A DNA stretch of 64,000 nt from Dyella choica (GTDB lineage: Bacteria; Pseudomonadota; Gammaproteobacteria; Xanthomonadales; Rhodanobacteraceae): positions 1 through 64,000 of the forward strand of contig NZ_RYYV01000008.1 of the NCBI RefSeq assembly GCF_003977665.1, read 5' to 3'. Both the position numbers and the translations under genes were made by a program. Below are positions 20,431 through 29,203 of the stretch, one piece after another. The notes under the pieces were generated by a model. The model was given only the letters and a program-made list of their open reading frames with translations. It did no database searches and was not told the DNA's origin. Numbering within the stretch: position 1 is the stretch's first letter; each line of letters opens with the position of its first letter.

Positions 20431-21206
20431 CCTCGCTGCAGGCCACGCAACAGCAGATGCTGCAGGCCGTGTTGGCGGAATCGGCACAGATACCGCCGAT
20501 CATTCGTGGCAGCGATCTTACCGATGCCCGTAGCCGCCTGGAGATCTACCGGCACGGCTACCGTGTGCGTCTGCGCGACGCCTTGCAAGCCGAATTCTCC
20601 GGGCTGCGCAGCATGGCCGGCGCGCGCTTCGAAGTCATGCTGGACAAATACATCAGCGCACACCCTTCCGAGCACTACAATATTCGCTGGTACGGCGCCG
20701 GCCTTGCCGCCTTTCTCGACTATGCCCGTCCGTGGCGCGACCAGCCCCAGTTCGGGGACATGGCGCGACTGGACTGGGCGATTTCCGTCGCCTTCGACGC
20801 AGCCGATGAAACCAGCGCAAGCGCCGCCGATCTCGCCAGCGTACCGCCGGATGCATGGCCGCGGCTGCAGCTTTCCCTGCTGCGTAACCTGCATGTGCTG
20901 GACTGCCGCTGCAATGTCGATGCATTCCGCCGGGCAGCGGACCATGGACATCCTCGGCCACGCCTGCGCAGGCTCGCGCCGGCGCGGCAGATCCTGGTAT
21001 GGCGCAAGGAAACCACCGTGCACTACCGGCGCCTGGACGACACCGAATGGCAGGTGCTGAGCGCCGCCCTGCGGGGTGAAACCTTGGCTGGCCTGTGCGA
21101 ATGCCTGGCCGCGCGCCACGATGGTGCAGCCGCCATGGCGCACATGGTGACGTTGCTGCAGGGCTGGCTGTCAGCCGGACTGATCCATGGCTGGACATTC
21201 GCCTGA
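20427..21206 (+). CDS. bufC: DUF2063 partner protein of the bufferin enzyme
   Basis: 259 residues. The N-terminal DUF2063 domain is recognisable by LTDARSRLEIYRHGYRVRLRDALQAEFSGL and the HPSEHYNIRWYG region. A C-terminal segment resembles the RRE-like, wHTH-containing part of BufC proteins. It would deliver the precursor peptide to the MNIO. Start overlaps the bufB stop (ATGA). The coding strand is followed directly by the right-hand hairpin repeat. Confidence 0.9.
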   Translation: MTSLQATQQQMLQAVLAESAQIPPIIRGSDLTDARSRLEIYRHGYRVRLRDALQAEFSGLRSMAGARFEVMLDKYISAHPSEHYNIRWYGAGLAAFLDYARPWRDQPQFGDMARLDWAISVAFDAADETSASAADLASVPPDAWPRLQLSLLRNLHVLDCRCNVDAFRRAADHGHPRPRLRRLAPARQILVWRKETTVHYRRLDDTEWQVLSAALRGETLAGLCECLAARHDGAAAMAHMVTLLQGWLSAGLIHGWTFA

Positions 21207-21248
21207 GCGAACGCTGCTGCCTTCTGATTGATGTGGCAGTGCCGCAAC

Positions 21249-21359
21249 CGCTAGCCGGCTGTTTAGAAACAGCCGGCTAGCGCTTGATTTAAGCGTAGCC
21301 AAGTACGGACCCGTGCCGGACTTGGCGCGTTGAGAAAGGCAGGGAAGCCCTTTCTCAAC
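21249..21359 (-). repeat. Three-hairpin repeat element, right copy (- orientation)
   Basis: Read on the minus strand: hairpin 1 (21329-21359, GTTGAGAAAGG / CCTTTCTCAAC), hairpin 2 (21298-21326, GCCAAGT / ACTTGGC outer stem), linker GGCTACGCTT-AAATCAAGCGCT (21279-21300), and hairpin 3 (21249-21282, 16-bp arms, two-base loop). Order and linker match the element at 18210-18314. In hairpin 2, two stem pairs differ from the left copy by compensated changes (G-C and C-G become A-T). Hairpin 3 may also end the bufABC transcript. Confidence 0.65.
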
Positions 21360-21434
21360 ATTCTGCTTCAGCACGTAACCCGAGCCGACTTCCCGGCGAA
21401 TGATTGTCAAAGCGCAGTCCAAGGAAGTCTGTCC

Positions 21435-22337
21435 ATGTACGTCGATGCTTACGCCAAACCAACCCAGGCATCACGACCGCCTACCGTCGCGCCGGCCCTG
21501 GAAGCCCTGCTCAACCAGTCGATGCTGCGTGTCGAAGTGGTGGCGGAGCCGAAATTCTGCGGTTCCTGGTTCGCCGATGCGCCGTGCAATGGCCATGGAC
21601 TGTTCCATCTGGTGGGTTCGGGCGAATGCCTGATTGAAAGCGAATCCCTCGCCGAAACCTGGCATCTGCAAGCCGGAGACCTGGTGGTGTTTGCGCATGG
21701 CGACCCGCATCGGCTGCGTGCTCGCGACGCCGGGGCCGATATCGACACCAGCCTGATCTGTGGCGAACTTCGTTACGCCAGCCACACTCGTCACCCTCTC
21801 AGCCATGCCTTGCCGGCTTGCTTTGTGGTGCGCGACGCACAAGCCCACACCCTGTTCCGCCATCTGTCGACGATGATGGTCGAGATCGCGAAAACCGAGG
21901 TGCCGGGCCGCAAGGTGCTGCTGAACAAGCTGGCCGATACGCTGTTCACGCTCGCCGTATGCGATTACGCCCACCGCCACGCCGACCAGCAGGGCCTGTT
22001 CGCCGCCCTGGCCGACAATCGCATCTGCAAGGTGCTGCAGGCCGTACACGAAGAGCCCGGACGCCTGTGGACGATGCAGAACATGGCTGCCCTGGCCTGC
22101 ATGTCGCGCTCGTCATTTGCCGAACGCTTCGCGCAACTGATGAACGTACCGCCCATGCAGTACGTCACACAGTGGCGCGTCAATGTTGCGGAACGTCTGC
22201 TGCATGACCCTGAAATGTCGGTGGCGTCGATCGCCGAGCGGCTGGGGTATAGCAGCGAGGCCGCCTTCCGCCGCCTGTTCAAACGCGTGAGCGGCATTTG
22301 CCCCGGCCGCATCCGCTCGGGCAGCCGTCACGCCTAA
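21435..22337 (+). CDS. AraC-family transcriptional regulator with N-terminal cupin
   Basis: 300 residues. An N-terminal cupin-type sensor (GLFHLVGSGECLIE, LQAGDLVVFAHGDPHRL) is followed by a C-terminal pair of HTH motifs (MAALACMSRSSFAERFAQLMNVPPMQYVTQWRV and VASIAERLGYSSEAAFRRLFKRVSG). It lies between the bufferin operon and the galactose genes. Its targets cannot be read directly. Many relatives of this cupin_6 type control redox or small-molecule detoxification genes. Confidence 0.88.
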   Translation: MYVDAYAKPTQASRPPTVAPALEALLNQSMLRVEVVAEPKFCGSWFADAPCNGHGLFHLVGSGECLIESESLAETWHLQAGDLVVFAHGDPHRLRARDAGADIDTSLICGELRYASHTRHPLSHALPACFVVRDAQAHTLFRHLSTMMVEIAKTEVPGRKVLLNKLADTLFTLAVCDYAHRHADQQGLFAALADNRICKVLQAVHEEPGRLWTMQNMAALACMSRSSFAERFAQLMNVPPMQYVTQWRVNVAERLLHDPEMSVASIAERLGYSSEAAFRRLFKRVSGICPGRIRSGSRHA

Positions 22338-22569
22338 GCATTCCATCCAGGTGCCGGCTCGATTCCGCCGTGGTCGCGGCACGACTTGGCACGAGGCAAA
22401 AACATCCTGCCCGGCCGCAGCCTCTAGTCTCCTTCCTGAAACGTGGCATCATTTCCCACGGCGTGTTGACCGGCGCCGCGGATTCACGTTGTCCTGCTGC
22501 GATTAGTGAACGATCAGGTTTTCTATCGGGCAGGTCTTTCCATGGGGTGGGATTGGAGGAGACGGCAGC

Positions 22570-23352
22570 ATGGCAACCTTTCGAAGTGGCAGGGATGGGG
22601 CCACCAAGACTGCCCGTCCTGTGCTCGCGCGGCGCATCCGCAGCGGCGCCGGCCCCATGGCCGCGCGCAACCTGCATGGGCACGTAGTGCAGGTCCTTGG
22701 ACAGCGCATCGTCAGCGGCGCGATCAAGCAGGGCGAGGTACTGCCGCCCGAAGCGACCATGGCCGAAGAAATGGACGTGAGCCGAACCTCCCTGCGCGAG
22801 GCCATGAAGGTGCTCTCGGCCAAAGGCCTGGTGGAAGCGCGCCCCAAGGTCGGCACGCGCGTGCGCGATGCGCGGTTCTGGAGTCAGCTGGATGCCGACG
22901 TACTCGCCTGGCGCTGCGCCTCGATGCCCACTTCGGACTTCGTGCAGAAGCTGTCGGAAATGCGCGAAATCATCGAGCCGGCGGCCGCGGCGAGCGCCGC
23001 ACGGCATCGCAGCGTCACGCAATTGAAGCGCATGCAGGTCGCCTTCGATGCCATGGAAGCCTCACACGATCCGGAGTCATGGACCACTGCCGACATCGAC
23101 TTCCACGAGGCGATTCTGGCCGCCACCGGCAACGAACTGCTGATCTCGCTGTTCTCGGTGATCGAAACGGCGCTCAGCAGCTACTTCACGATGTCGGCGC
23201 ATACGGCCGTGAACTTCAAATATTCGCTGCCGCAACACCGCACGGTGCTGCAGGCCATCCGCGACAAAGATCCGGAAGCAGCCCACAAGGCCATGGTCAA
23301 GGTGATTTCGGATACGAAGGAAAACCTGAGCAGCAAGCGGCGCAAGGCGTGA
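22570..23352 (+). CDS. FadR-type GntR regulator, paralogue A
   Basis: 260 residues. Winged-helix GntR domain (RIVSGAIKQGEVLPPEATMAEEMDVSRTSLREAMKVLSAKGLVEARPKVGTRV), then an all-helical FCD domain with metal/ligand residues in DIDFHEAILAATGNELL and FKYSLPQHRTVL. The first 30 residues are a loose extension and an internal ATG near 22657 is a possible start. It is strongly similar along its length to the regulator at 24972-25685 on the other side of galM, so the two are duplicates. Effector is probably a sugar acid. Confidence 0.9.
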   Translation: MATFRSGRDGATKTARPVLARRIRSGAGPMAARNLHGHVVQVLGQRIVSGAIKQGEVLPPEATMAEEMDVSRTSLREAMKVLSAKGLVEARPKVGTRVRDARFWSQLDADVLAWRCASMPTSDFVQKLSEMREIIEPAAAASAARHRSVTQLKRMQVAFDAMEASHDPESWTTADIDFHEAILAATGNELLISLFSVIETALSSYFTMSAHTAVNFKYSLPQHRTVLQAIRDKDPEAAHKAMVKVISDTKENLSSKRRKA

Positions 23353-23403
23353 GTTGGAACGAAGATGCTGCCATCACGGCCCTGGGTAAATTTTGCTGAG
23401 TAC

Positions 23404-23484
23404 AGCCGCGTAGGCTGGGATGACAATCCCAGCTTTTGGTTCGGCATTGCAAATGCTGGGATTGTCATCCCAGCCTACGCGGCT
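23404..23484. repeat. Interspersed palindromic repeat, 30-bp perfect arms
   Basis: Left arm 23404-23433 and right arm 23455-23484 are exact reverse complements (30 bp) around a 21-base loop. Each arm itself contains the smaller palindrome CTGGGATGACAATCCCAG. Related copies are seen at 31717-31791 and, as the core GGGATTGTCATCCC or variants, at 52128-52143 and 58543-58562. It lies between the convergent ends of the GntR gene and galM and may act as a terminator for both. Confidence 0.85.
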
Positions 23485-23511
23485 TAGCTGCGCCCTAACC
23501 GCCGGCTCGAC

Positions 23512-24663
23512 TCACTGTTGCTTCGCGGCCTGGTCGATACCGAAACGATAAACGATGACGTTGCGATAGGTTTCGCCCGGCGCCAGCCGCGCGGAGCCGA
23601 AGTCCGGATGATTGGGCGTGTCTGGAAACAGCTGCGGCTCCAGCACGAAGGCATCGCCCTGGCGATAGATATGGTGATCCTTGCCCACGGTGGCGCCGTC
23701 AAGGAAGTTGCCCGAATCGAATTGCAGGCCCGGCTTGCCCGACCAGATGGTCATCACCCGGCCCGAATGCGGATCCTCCGCCCGCGCCACCACGCGCGGC
23801 TCGATTTCCTTGCGGCTGAGCACCCAGTTCATGTCGTATCCGTGGCCGAACAGCAGCTGTTGCGAGCGGCCATCGCGAATGTCGCGGCCGATCGGCTTGG
23901 CGACGCGAAAATCGTACGGCGTGCCCGATACGGAGACGATTGCTCCCGTCGGTATCGCAGCGGCATCGCTCACCGGCGTGATCGCATCGCCGGGGATCAT
24001 CAGTTCCTGCTCCATCACGGAGCCCGAGCCTTCACCGCCCAGGTTCCAATAGGTGTGATTGGATAAGTTGACGATGCTGGGCTTGTCCGTAGTCGCGGTG
24101 TAGGCAATCTTCAGCTGGTTGTCGTCGCTCAAGGCGTAGGTCGCCTTCACCGTCAAGGTGCCGGGATAACCCTGGTCGCCATCGGGACTGACGTATTCCA
24201 TCATCACGCCGGGCGTCGGACCCGGCTTTACCTCGAGCACCTTCCACACCTGCACGTCGAAGCCTTTCGTGCCGCCATGCAGGGTATTCGTGCCGTCATT
24301 CAAGCCAAGGCTGTAGCTCTTGCTGTCCAGCGTGAATTTGCCGTGCGCGATGCGGTTCGCATAGCGGCCAACGGTCGAACCGAAATACTGGCGCCGGTCG
24401 AGATACCCCTGCAGCGTGTCGTAGCCGAGTACTACGTCGGCGAGCTTGCCGTCGCGGTCCGGCACCAACAAGGACTGCAGCGACGCGCCATAGCTCATGA
24501 TACGCGCGCGCATGCCATGGCTATTGGTAAGCGTCACGATTTCCACCTCCTGCCCATCCGCCGTGTGGCCGAATGAGGCACGCGTCGCCTGGCCGGCTGT
24601 CGCGACCAGCGGCAACAGCACGGTTGCCGTAAAGATCGAGCCGAGCAGCCCTGCAGATTTCAA
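23512..24663 (-). CDS. galM: Secreted aldose 1-epimerase (galactose mutarotase)
   Basis: 383 residues from a TTG at 24663 chosen for its AAGGGAG ribosome site and because it begins a Sec signal peptide (LKSAGLLGSIFTATVLLPLVATAGQA). GalM motifs: GRYANRIAHGKF, NDGTNTLHGG, the catalytic His in LSNHTYWNLGG, and PDTPNHPDFGS with QLFPDTPNHP. It interconverts galactose anomers, here in the periplasm before uptake. It is divergent from the dgo operon, with which it shares the regulatory gap. Confidence 0.9.
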   Translation of the reverse strand: MKSAGLLGSIFTATVLLPLVATAGQATRASFGHTADGQEVEIVTLTNSHGMRARIMSYGASLQSLLVPDRDGKLADVVLGYDTLQGYLDRRQYFGSTVGRYANRIAHGKFTLDSKSYSLGLNDGTNTLHGGTKGFDVQVWKVLEVKPGPTPGVMMEYVSPDGDQGYPGTLTVKATYALSDDNQLKIAYTATTDKPSIVNLSNHTYWNLGGEGSGSVMEQELMIPGDAITPVSDAAAIPTGAIVSVSGTPYDFRVAKPIGRDIRDGRSQQLLFGHGYDMNWVLSRKEIEPRVVARAEDPHSGRVMTIWSGKPGLQFDSGNFLDGATVGKDHHIYRQGDAFVLEPQLFPDTPNHPDFGSARLAPGETYRNVIVYRFGIDQAAKQQ

Positions 24664-24971
24664 GCAACTCCCTTTATGAAATCGGCCAGCCAAGGGCCCT
24701 GTCGCTTCTGAGCATATTGTATGATTATATAGACGCATGGCCGTCCGGGCTTTACGCGCCGCAGCACGGGCTTCGAACAAGCAGAACCGGGACATGATCG
24801 TGGCAAGGGGCATGAGCGGAGGGTGACCAAAGGCGAAGTGGAAAAGACGCATGTTATAGGCGAGCAACGTGACAAACAGAACGTCCGCACCCGACAGCCA
24901 TCATCCGTACGCAGGAGCAAATTTCGCAATGCAACACGAGCATCTATCTCCCATCACTCCGTAGAGCGCCG
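24664..24971. promoter_or_regulatory. Divergent galM / dgo control region
   Basis: 308 bases between divergent genes. A sharply AT-rich block at about 24710-24735 (ATATTGTATGATTATATAG) stands out in high-GC surroundings and is a candidate promoter/operator for the FadR-type regulators; its symmetry is imperfect, so this is tentative. No ORF seen. Confidence 0.4.
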
Positions 24972-25685
24972 ATGAGAGTCGCAAACACCCGCAACCTGCA
25001 CGGCCATGTCACCCAGGAACTGGGGGTGCGGATCGTCAGCGGCCAGCTCCAGCCCGGGGAGGCATTGCCACGTGAAGAAGCGCTTGCCGAGCAAATGGCG
25101 GTGAGCCGCACGGCCCTGCGCGAAGCAATGCGTGTGCTGTCCGCCAAGGGCCTGGTCGAGGCACGCCCCAAGGTCGGTACGCGGGTGCGCGAAGAACGCT
25201 ACTGGCATCAGCTTGATGCCGACGTGTTGGCCTGGCGCTGCGCCTCGATGCCCCCGGCGGATTTCGTGCAGAAGCTGGCGCAGATGCGCGAAATCTTCGA
25301 GCCCGCCGCAGCCGCCCTGGCCGCGCGCCGCTGCGATGCCTCACAGCTGAAGCAGATCGAGCTGGCATACCGTGCCATGGAAGCGGCCCAAGATACCGAT
25401 GAGTGGGCCGAAGCGGATCTGCAGTTCCACGAGGCCGTGCTCGTCGCAACGCATAACGAACTGATGATTTCGCTTTTTTCCGTGGTGGAAACCGCCCTGG
25501 GCTCGTTCTTTGTCCAGTCCGCTCGCAGGAGCGGCGACTTCAAGTATTCCCTGCCGTATCACCGCCAGGTGTTCGAGGCGATACGGCGTCGCCAGCCCGA
25601 GGTGGCCCGCCGCGCCATGCAGCAGATGATTCTCGATTCGAGTGCCCACATGACCGGCAAGCGCCGCACGAGGAAGTCCACATGA
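24972..25685 (+). CDS. dgoR: FadR-type GntR regulator of galactonate genes
   Basis: 237 residues. GntR winged helix (RIVSGQLQPGEALPREEALAEQMAVSRTALREAM) and FCD domain (DLQFHEAVLVATHNELM, FKYSLPYHRQVF). First gene of the dgo operon; its stop overlaps the dgoK start (ATGA). Known DgoR proteins repress galactonate catabolism and are released by D-galactonate; the same is expected here. Close paralogue of the gene at 22570-23352. Confidence 0.9.
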   Translation: MRVANTRNLHGHVTQELGVRIVSGQLQPGEALPREEALAEQMAVSRTALREAMRVLSAKGLVEARPKVGTRVREERYWHQLDADVLAWRCASMPPADFVQKLAQMREIFEPAAAALAARRCDASQLKQIELAYRAMEAAQDTDEWAEADLQFHEAVLVATHNELMISLFSVVETALGSFFVQSARRSGDFKYSLPYHRQVFEAIRRRQPEVARRAMQQMILDSSAHMTGKRRTRKST

Positions 25686-26641
25686 TGGCCCAGGTGCGGC
25701 TGATCGGGCTGGACTGGGGTACCAGCAGCCTGCGTGCCTACCTCTACGATGCCGATGGCAAGGTGGTGGCTTCGCGCCAGCAAGCCTGGGGCATCCGTCA
25801 ATTGCCTGAAGGCGGATTCGCAGCGGCCTTGCGGGCCATCACCGCCGATTGGCCGGCCTGCGTGGCGGTTGCCGCCGGCATGGTCGGCAGCCGGCAAGGC
25901 TGGCACGAAGTGCCTTACGTGGCGTTGCCCGCCGACGTGGCAAGCATTGCTCAAGGCATGCTGCGCGTGGAGGATTGCGCAAGCCACGAACTATGGATCG
26001 CGCCAGGCCTGCAGCGGCGCCAACCGGCCGACGTCATGCGCGGTGAGGAAACACAGATCATCGGCGCCCTGGCACCGCAGTCGCTGCATCAGCCGAATAG
26101 GCGTTTCGTGCTGCCTGGCACGCACAGCAAATGGGCCACGGTCGTCAATGGCCGCATCAACGCATTCGATACGGTCATGACCGGTGAAATGTATGCGCTG
26201 CTGATCAGGCACTCCATCCTTGGCGCCGGCCTTCCCGCCGAGTCCACGCCATCCTCGTTTGTGCAGGAAGCCTTCGTCCGCGGCCTGCTCGCCGCCAGGG
26301 ACAGCGGCGGCGAGGGCATTTTCAGCCGCCTGTTTTCCATCCGGGCGTTGATGCTGGCCGGTGAGCTGCTGCCGGCCCATGTGCCGGATTTTCTGTCCGG
26401 CCTGCTGATAGGCGAGGAATTCCGTATTGCACGCCTGCGTGACGATGGCGACTTTTCGCCACTGTGCCTGATTGGCGAGGCTTCGTTGTGCCAACGCTAT
26501 GCCCTGGCCGCGCAACACTTCCATTACGCGCTGCCGGCCGTCATCGATGACGCCGCCGCGCAAGGGCTGTGGCAGCTGGCTTGCGCTGCTGGACTGCTGG
26601 TCAAGGCCCAGCTTCATTCTTATTCCGGAGTAACAGCATGA
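25682..26641 (+). CDS. dgoK: 2-dehydro-3-deoxygalactonokinase
   Basis: 319 residues. Starts at ATG 25682 (ATGATG; either Met possible). IGLDWGTSSLRAYL is the family's phosphate-binding start; RFVLPGTHSKWATVVNGRI and FLSGLLIGEEF are typical DgoK blocks. Phosphorylates 2-keto-3-deoxy-D-galactonate with ATP. Overlaps both neighbours by four bases. Confidence 0.95.
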   Translation: MMAQVRLIGLDWGTSSLRAYLYDADGKVVASRQQAWGIRQLPEGGFAAALRAITADWPACVAVAAGMVGSRQGWHEVPYVALPADVASIAQGMLRVEDCASHELWIAPGLQRRQPADVMRGEETQIIGALAPQSLHQPNRRFVLPGTHSKWATVVNGRINAFDTVMTGEMYALLIRHSILGAGLPAESTPSSFVQEAFVRGLLAARDSGGEGIFSRLFSIRALMLAGELLPAHVPDFLSGLLIGEEFRIARLRDDGDFSPLCLIGEASLCQRYALAAQHFHYALPAVIDDAAAQGLWQLACAAGLLVKAQLHSYSGVTA

Positions 26642-27273
26642 TAGGTGCGTGGCTCGATGCCCTTCCCCTGGTGGCGATTCTTCGCGGTATTCGGCCGGAG
26701 GAAGCGCTCGATATCGGTAACGCGCTGGCCGGGGCCCAATTCCGCCTGATCGAAGTGCCGCTGAATTCACCGGAGCCGTTCGAAAGCATCCGCCTGCTTT
26801 CGGCACAGCTCGGCCAGCACTGCCTAATCGGTGCCGGCACCGTGTTGCAGCCCGAACAGGTCACGCAGGTTGCCGCCGCGGGAGGTCGTCTGATCGTGAT
26901 GCCGCACGCGGATGTCCGTGTGATCACCGCCGCCAAACGCGCAGGAATGTATTGCGTGCCAGGCGTGGCCACGCCTACCGAGGCGTTTGCCGCCATCCAG
27001 GCCGGTGCCGATGCGCTCAAGCTGTTCCCCGCCGAATTGCTGGCGCCCCCTGTACTCAAGGCCTGGCGTGCGGTGATGCCGCGTGAGCTGGCGATGCTGC
27101 CGGTAGGCGGTATCACGCCGGAAAACATGGCCTCTTATATCGCCGCGGGCGCCAACGGCTTTGGCCTCGGCTCCGCCCTGTACGCACCCGGCCGCGATGC
27201 GGACGACGTCGGTCGTCGCGCCCACGCCTTCGCGCAAGCCTGGAAATCGAGTCTCCAAGGAAATCCTGCATGA
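26638..27273 (+). CDS. dgoA: 2-dehydro-3-deoxy-6-phosphogalactonate aldolase
   Basis: 211 residues, class I KDPG/KDPGal aldolase. [20 protein letters not shown] at the start, the catalytic Glu in [18 protein letters not shown], and the Schiff-base Lys in [13 protein letters not shown]. Splits KDPGal to pyruvate and glyceraldehyde-3-phosphate. The EVPLNSP block separates KDPGal from KDPG aldolases. Confidence 0.95.
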   Translation: MIGAWLDALPLVAILRGIRPEEALDIGNALAGAQFRLIEVPLNSPEPFESIRLLSAQLGQHCLIGAGTVLQPEQVTQVAAAGGRLIVMPHADVRVITAAKRAGMYCVPGVATPTEAFAAIQAGADALKLFPAELLAPPVLKAWRAVMPRELAMLPVGGITPENMASYIAAGANGFGLGSALYAPGRDADDVGRRAHAFAQAWKSSLQGNPA

Positions 27274-28418
27274 AGATCACCCGTCTGACCACGTTCCTCG
27301 TTCCGCCGCGCTGGCTGTTCGTACGCATCGATACCGATGAAGGCATCAGCGGCTGGGGTGAACCGGTTGTGGAAGGCCGTGCGCACACTGTCGCGGCGGC
27401 GGTCGACGAATTGTCCGATTATCTCGTCGGCAAGGATCCACGCCACATCGAGGATCATTGGAACGTGATGTACCGCGGCGGCTTCTACCGCGGCGGTCCG
27501 ATCCTGATGAGCGCGATCGCCGGCATCGACCAGGCGCTGTGGGACATCAAGGGCAAGCATCTGGGCGTCCCCGTGCATGCGCTGCTGGGTGGACCGGTGC
27601 GCGATCGCATCCGCGTGTACTCGTGGATTGGCGGCGATCGTCCGTCGGACACCGCCAAGGCGGCCAAGGAGGCGGTCGCGCGCGGCTTCACCGCAGTGAA
27701 AATGAATGCCACCGAAGAGATGCATTTCGTCGACACGCACGCCAAGGTGCAGCGCGTGCTGGAGAACGTACAGGCCGTGCGCGATGCGGTGGGGCCGGAC
27801 ATCGGCCTGGGGCTGGATTTCCATGGCCGCGTGCACAAGCCGATGGCGAAGGTGCTGATGCGTGAGCTGGCGCCATTCAAGCTGATGTTCATCGAAGAGC
27901 CAGTGCTATCCGATCACCTGGAATGCATTCCGGAACTCGCCAGCATCTCCCCCGCACCGATCGCGTTGGGTGAGCGCCTGTACTCGCGCTATGACTTCAA
28001 GCGCGTATTCGCTACCGGCGGCGTGGACATCATCCAGCCCGATCCTTCGCATGCCGGCGGCATCACCGAAACGCACAAGATTGCGATGATGGCAGAAGCC
28101 TACGACGTAGCGCTGGCGTTGCACTGCCCGTTGGGACCGATCGCGCTGGCAGCCAACCTTCAGTTGGATGCGATGTGCCACAACGCATTCATCCAGGAAC
28201 AAAGCCTGGGCATCCACTACAACGCCACCAACGATCTGCTCGATTACATTACCGATCGCAGCGTGTTCGCCTACGAAAATGGCTACGTGTCCATGCCGGA
28301 CGGCCCTGGCCTGGGCGTCGAGGTCAATGAGGCCTACGTCGCCGAACGCGCCGCCGTGGGCCATCGCTGGCGCAATCCGGTCTGGCGCCACGACGACGGC
28401 AGCGTGGCGGAATGGTAA
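27270..28418 (+). CDS. dgoD: D-galactonate dehydratase (enolase superfamily)
   Basis: 382 residues, the standard length. Mg2+ ligands and catalytic residues are visible: GLDFHGRVH (Asp and His), [15 protein letters not shown] and [14 protein letters not shown]. Dehydrates D-galactonate to 2-keto-3-deoxygalactonate. Overlaps dgoA by four bases, and its stop (TAATG) overlaps the dehydrogenase start. Confidence 0.97.
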   Translation: MKITRLTTFLVPPRWLFVRIDTDEGISGWGEPVVEGRAHTVAAAVDELSDYLVGKDPRHIEDHWNVMYRGGFYRGGPILMSAIAGIDQALWDIKGKHLGVPVHALLGGPVRDRIRVYSWIGGDRPSDTAKAAKEAVARGFTAVKMNATEEMHFVDTHAKVQRVLENVQAVRDAVGPDIGLGLDFHGRVHKPMAKVLMRELAPFKLMFIEEPVLSDHLECIPELASISPAPIALGERLYSRYDFKRVFATGGVDIIQPDPSHAGGITETHKIAMMAEAYDVALALHCPLGPIALAANLQLDAMCHNAFIQEQSLGIHYNATNDLLDYITDRSVFAYENGYVSMPDGPGLGVEVNEAYVAERAAVGHRWRNPVWRHDDGSVAEW

Positions 28419-29203
28419 TGTCCACGAAGAGACCCCAGATGCCCATGTTCGCCACCTACCCCAGCCTGGTCGATCGCGCGGTATTGATTACCGGCGGCGC
28501 AACCGGCATTGGCGCCGCCTTCGTTACGCACTTTGCGCAGCAAGGCGCTCGCGTGGCCTTTCTCGACATCGATGAGCAGGGCGCCTCAGCCTTGCGCGAC
28601 GCCTTGCCGCAAGTACGTCATGCACCGCTGTTCCTTCCCTGCGACGTCACCGACATTGCGGCTCTGCGCAAATCCATCGCAACGGCCAGCCAGAGCATCG
28701 GCACGTTCGGAGTATTGGTCAACAACGCCGCCAACGATCGGCGACATCGTCTTGAGGACACGACGCCGGAAGAATTCGAACAGAGCGTCGCCGTCAACTT
28801 GCGCCACCAGTATTTCGCCACCCAGGCGGTAGTGCCCGGGATGCGCGAGCTAGGCGGCGGCTCGATCATCTGCCTGGGCTCCACCGGCTGGATGATCAAG
28901 AACGCCGGCTACCCGATGTACGCGATGGCGAAGTCGGCTGTGCGCGGCCTGGTCAACGGCCTGGCGCGCGAGCTGGGCAAGGACCGCATCCGCATCAACG
29001 CCCTGGTGCCCGGCTGGGTGATCACCGAGAAGCAGCGCGAGCTATGGCTGGATGAAGCCGGCGAGCAGGAAATCCGCAGCAAGCAATGCATGCCCGGATA
29101 TCTGGGCGCGGATGATCTGGCACGCGCGGCCTTGTTCCTGGCCGCCGATGACAGCCACATGTGCACCGGCCACGATTTTATCGTCGATGGCGGCTGGGCA
29201 TGA
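28418..29203 (+). CDS. SDR-family dehydrogenase, probable galactose 1-dehydrogenase
   Basis: 261 residues from an ATG that overlaps the dgoD stop; an ATG two codons earlier is possible. Rossmann glycine motif VLITGGATGIGAAF, VNNAAND, active-site Ser in ICLGSTGW and Tyr-x-x-x-Lys in MYAMAKS. In this operon the missing step is oxidation of galactose to galactonolactone, so that substrate is inferred; L-arabinose or fucose are alternatives. Confidence 0.85.
   Translation: MSTKRPQMPMFATYPSLVDRAVLITGGATGIGAAFVTHFAQQGARVAFLDIDEQGASALRDALPQVRHAPLFLPCDVTDIAALRKSIATASQSIGTFGVLVNNAANDRRHRLEDTTPEEFEQSVAVNLRHQYFATQAVVPGMRELGGGSIICLGSTGWMIKNAGYPMYAMAKSAVRGLVNGLARELGKDRIRINALVPGWVITEKQRELWLDEAGEQEIRSKQCMPGYLGADDLARAALFLAADDSHMCTGHDFIVDGGWA

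Noticed and set aside
23404-23484. Palindrome as a CRISPR repeat or attachment site
   Set aside because: No regular spacing or array, and no cas or integrase gene nearby; copies are single and dispersed.
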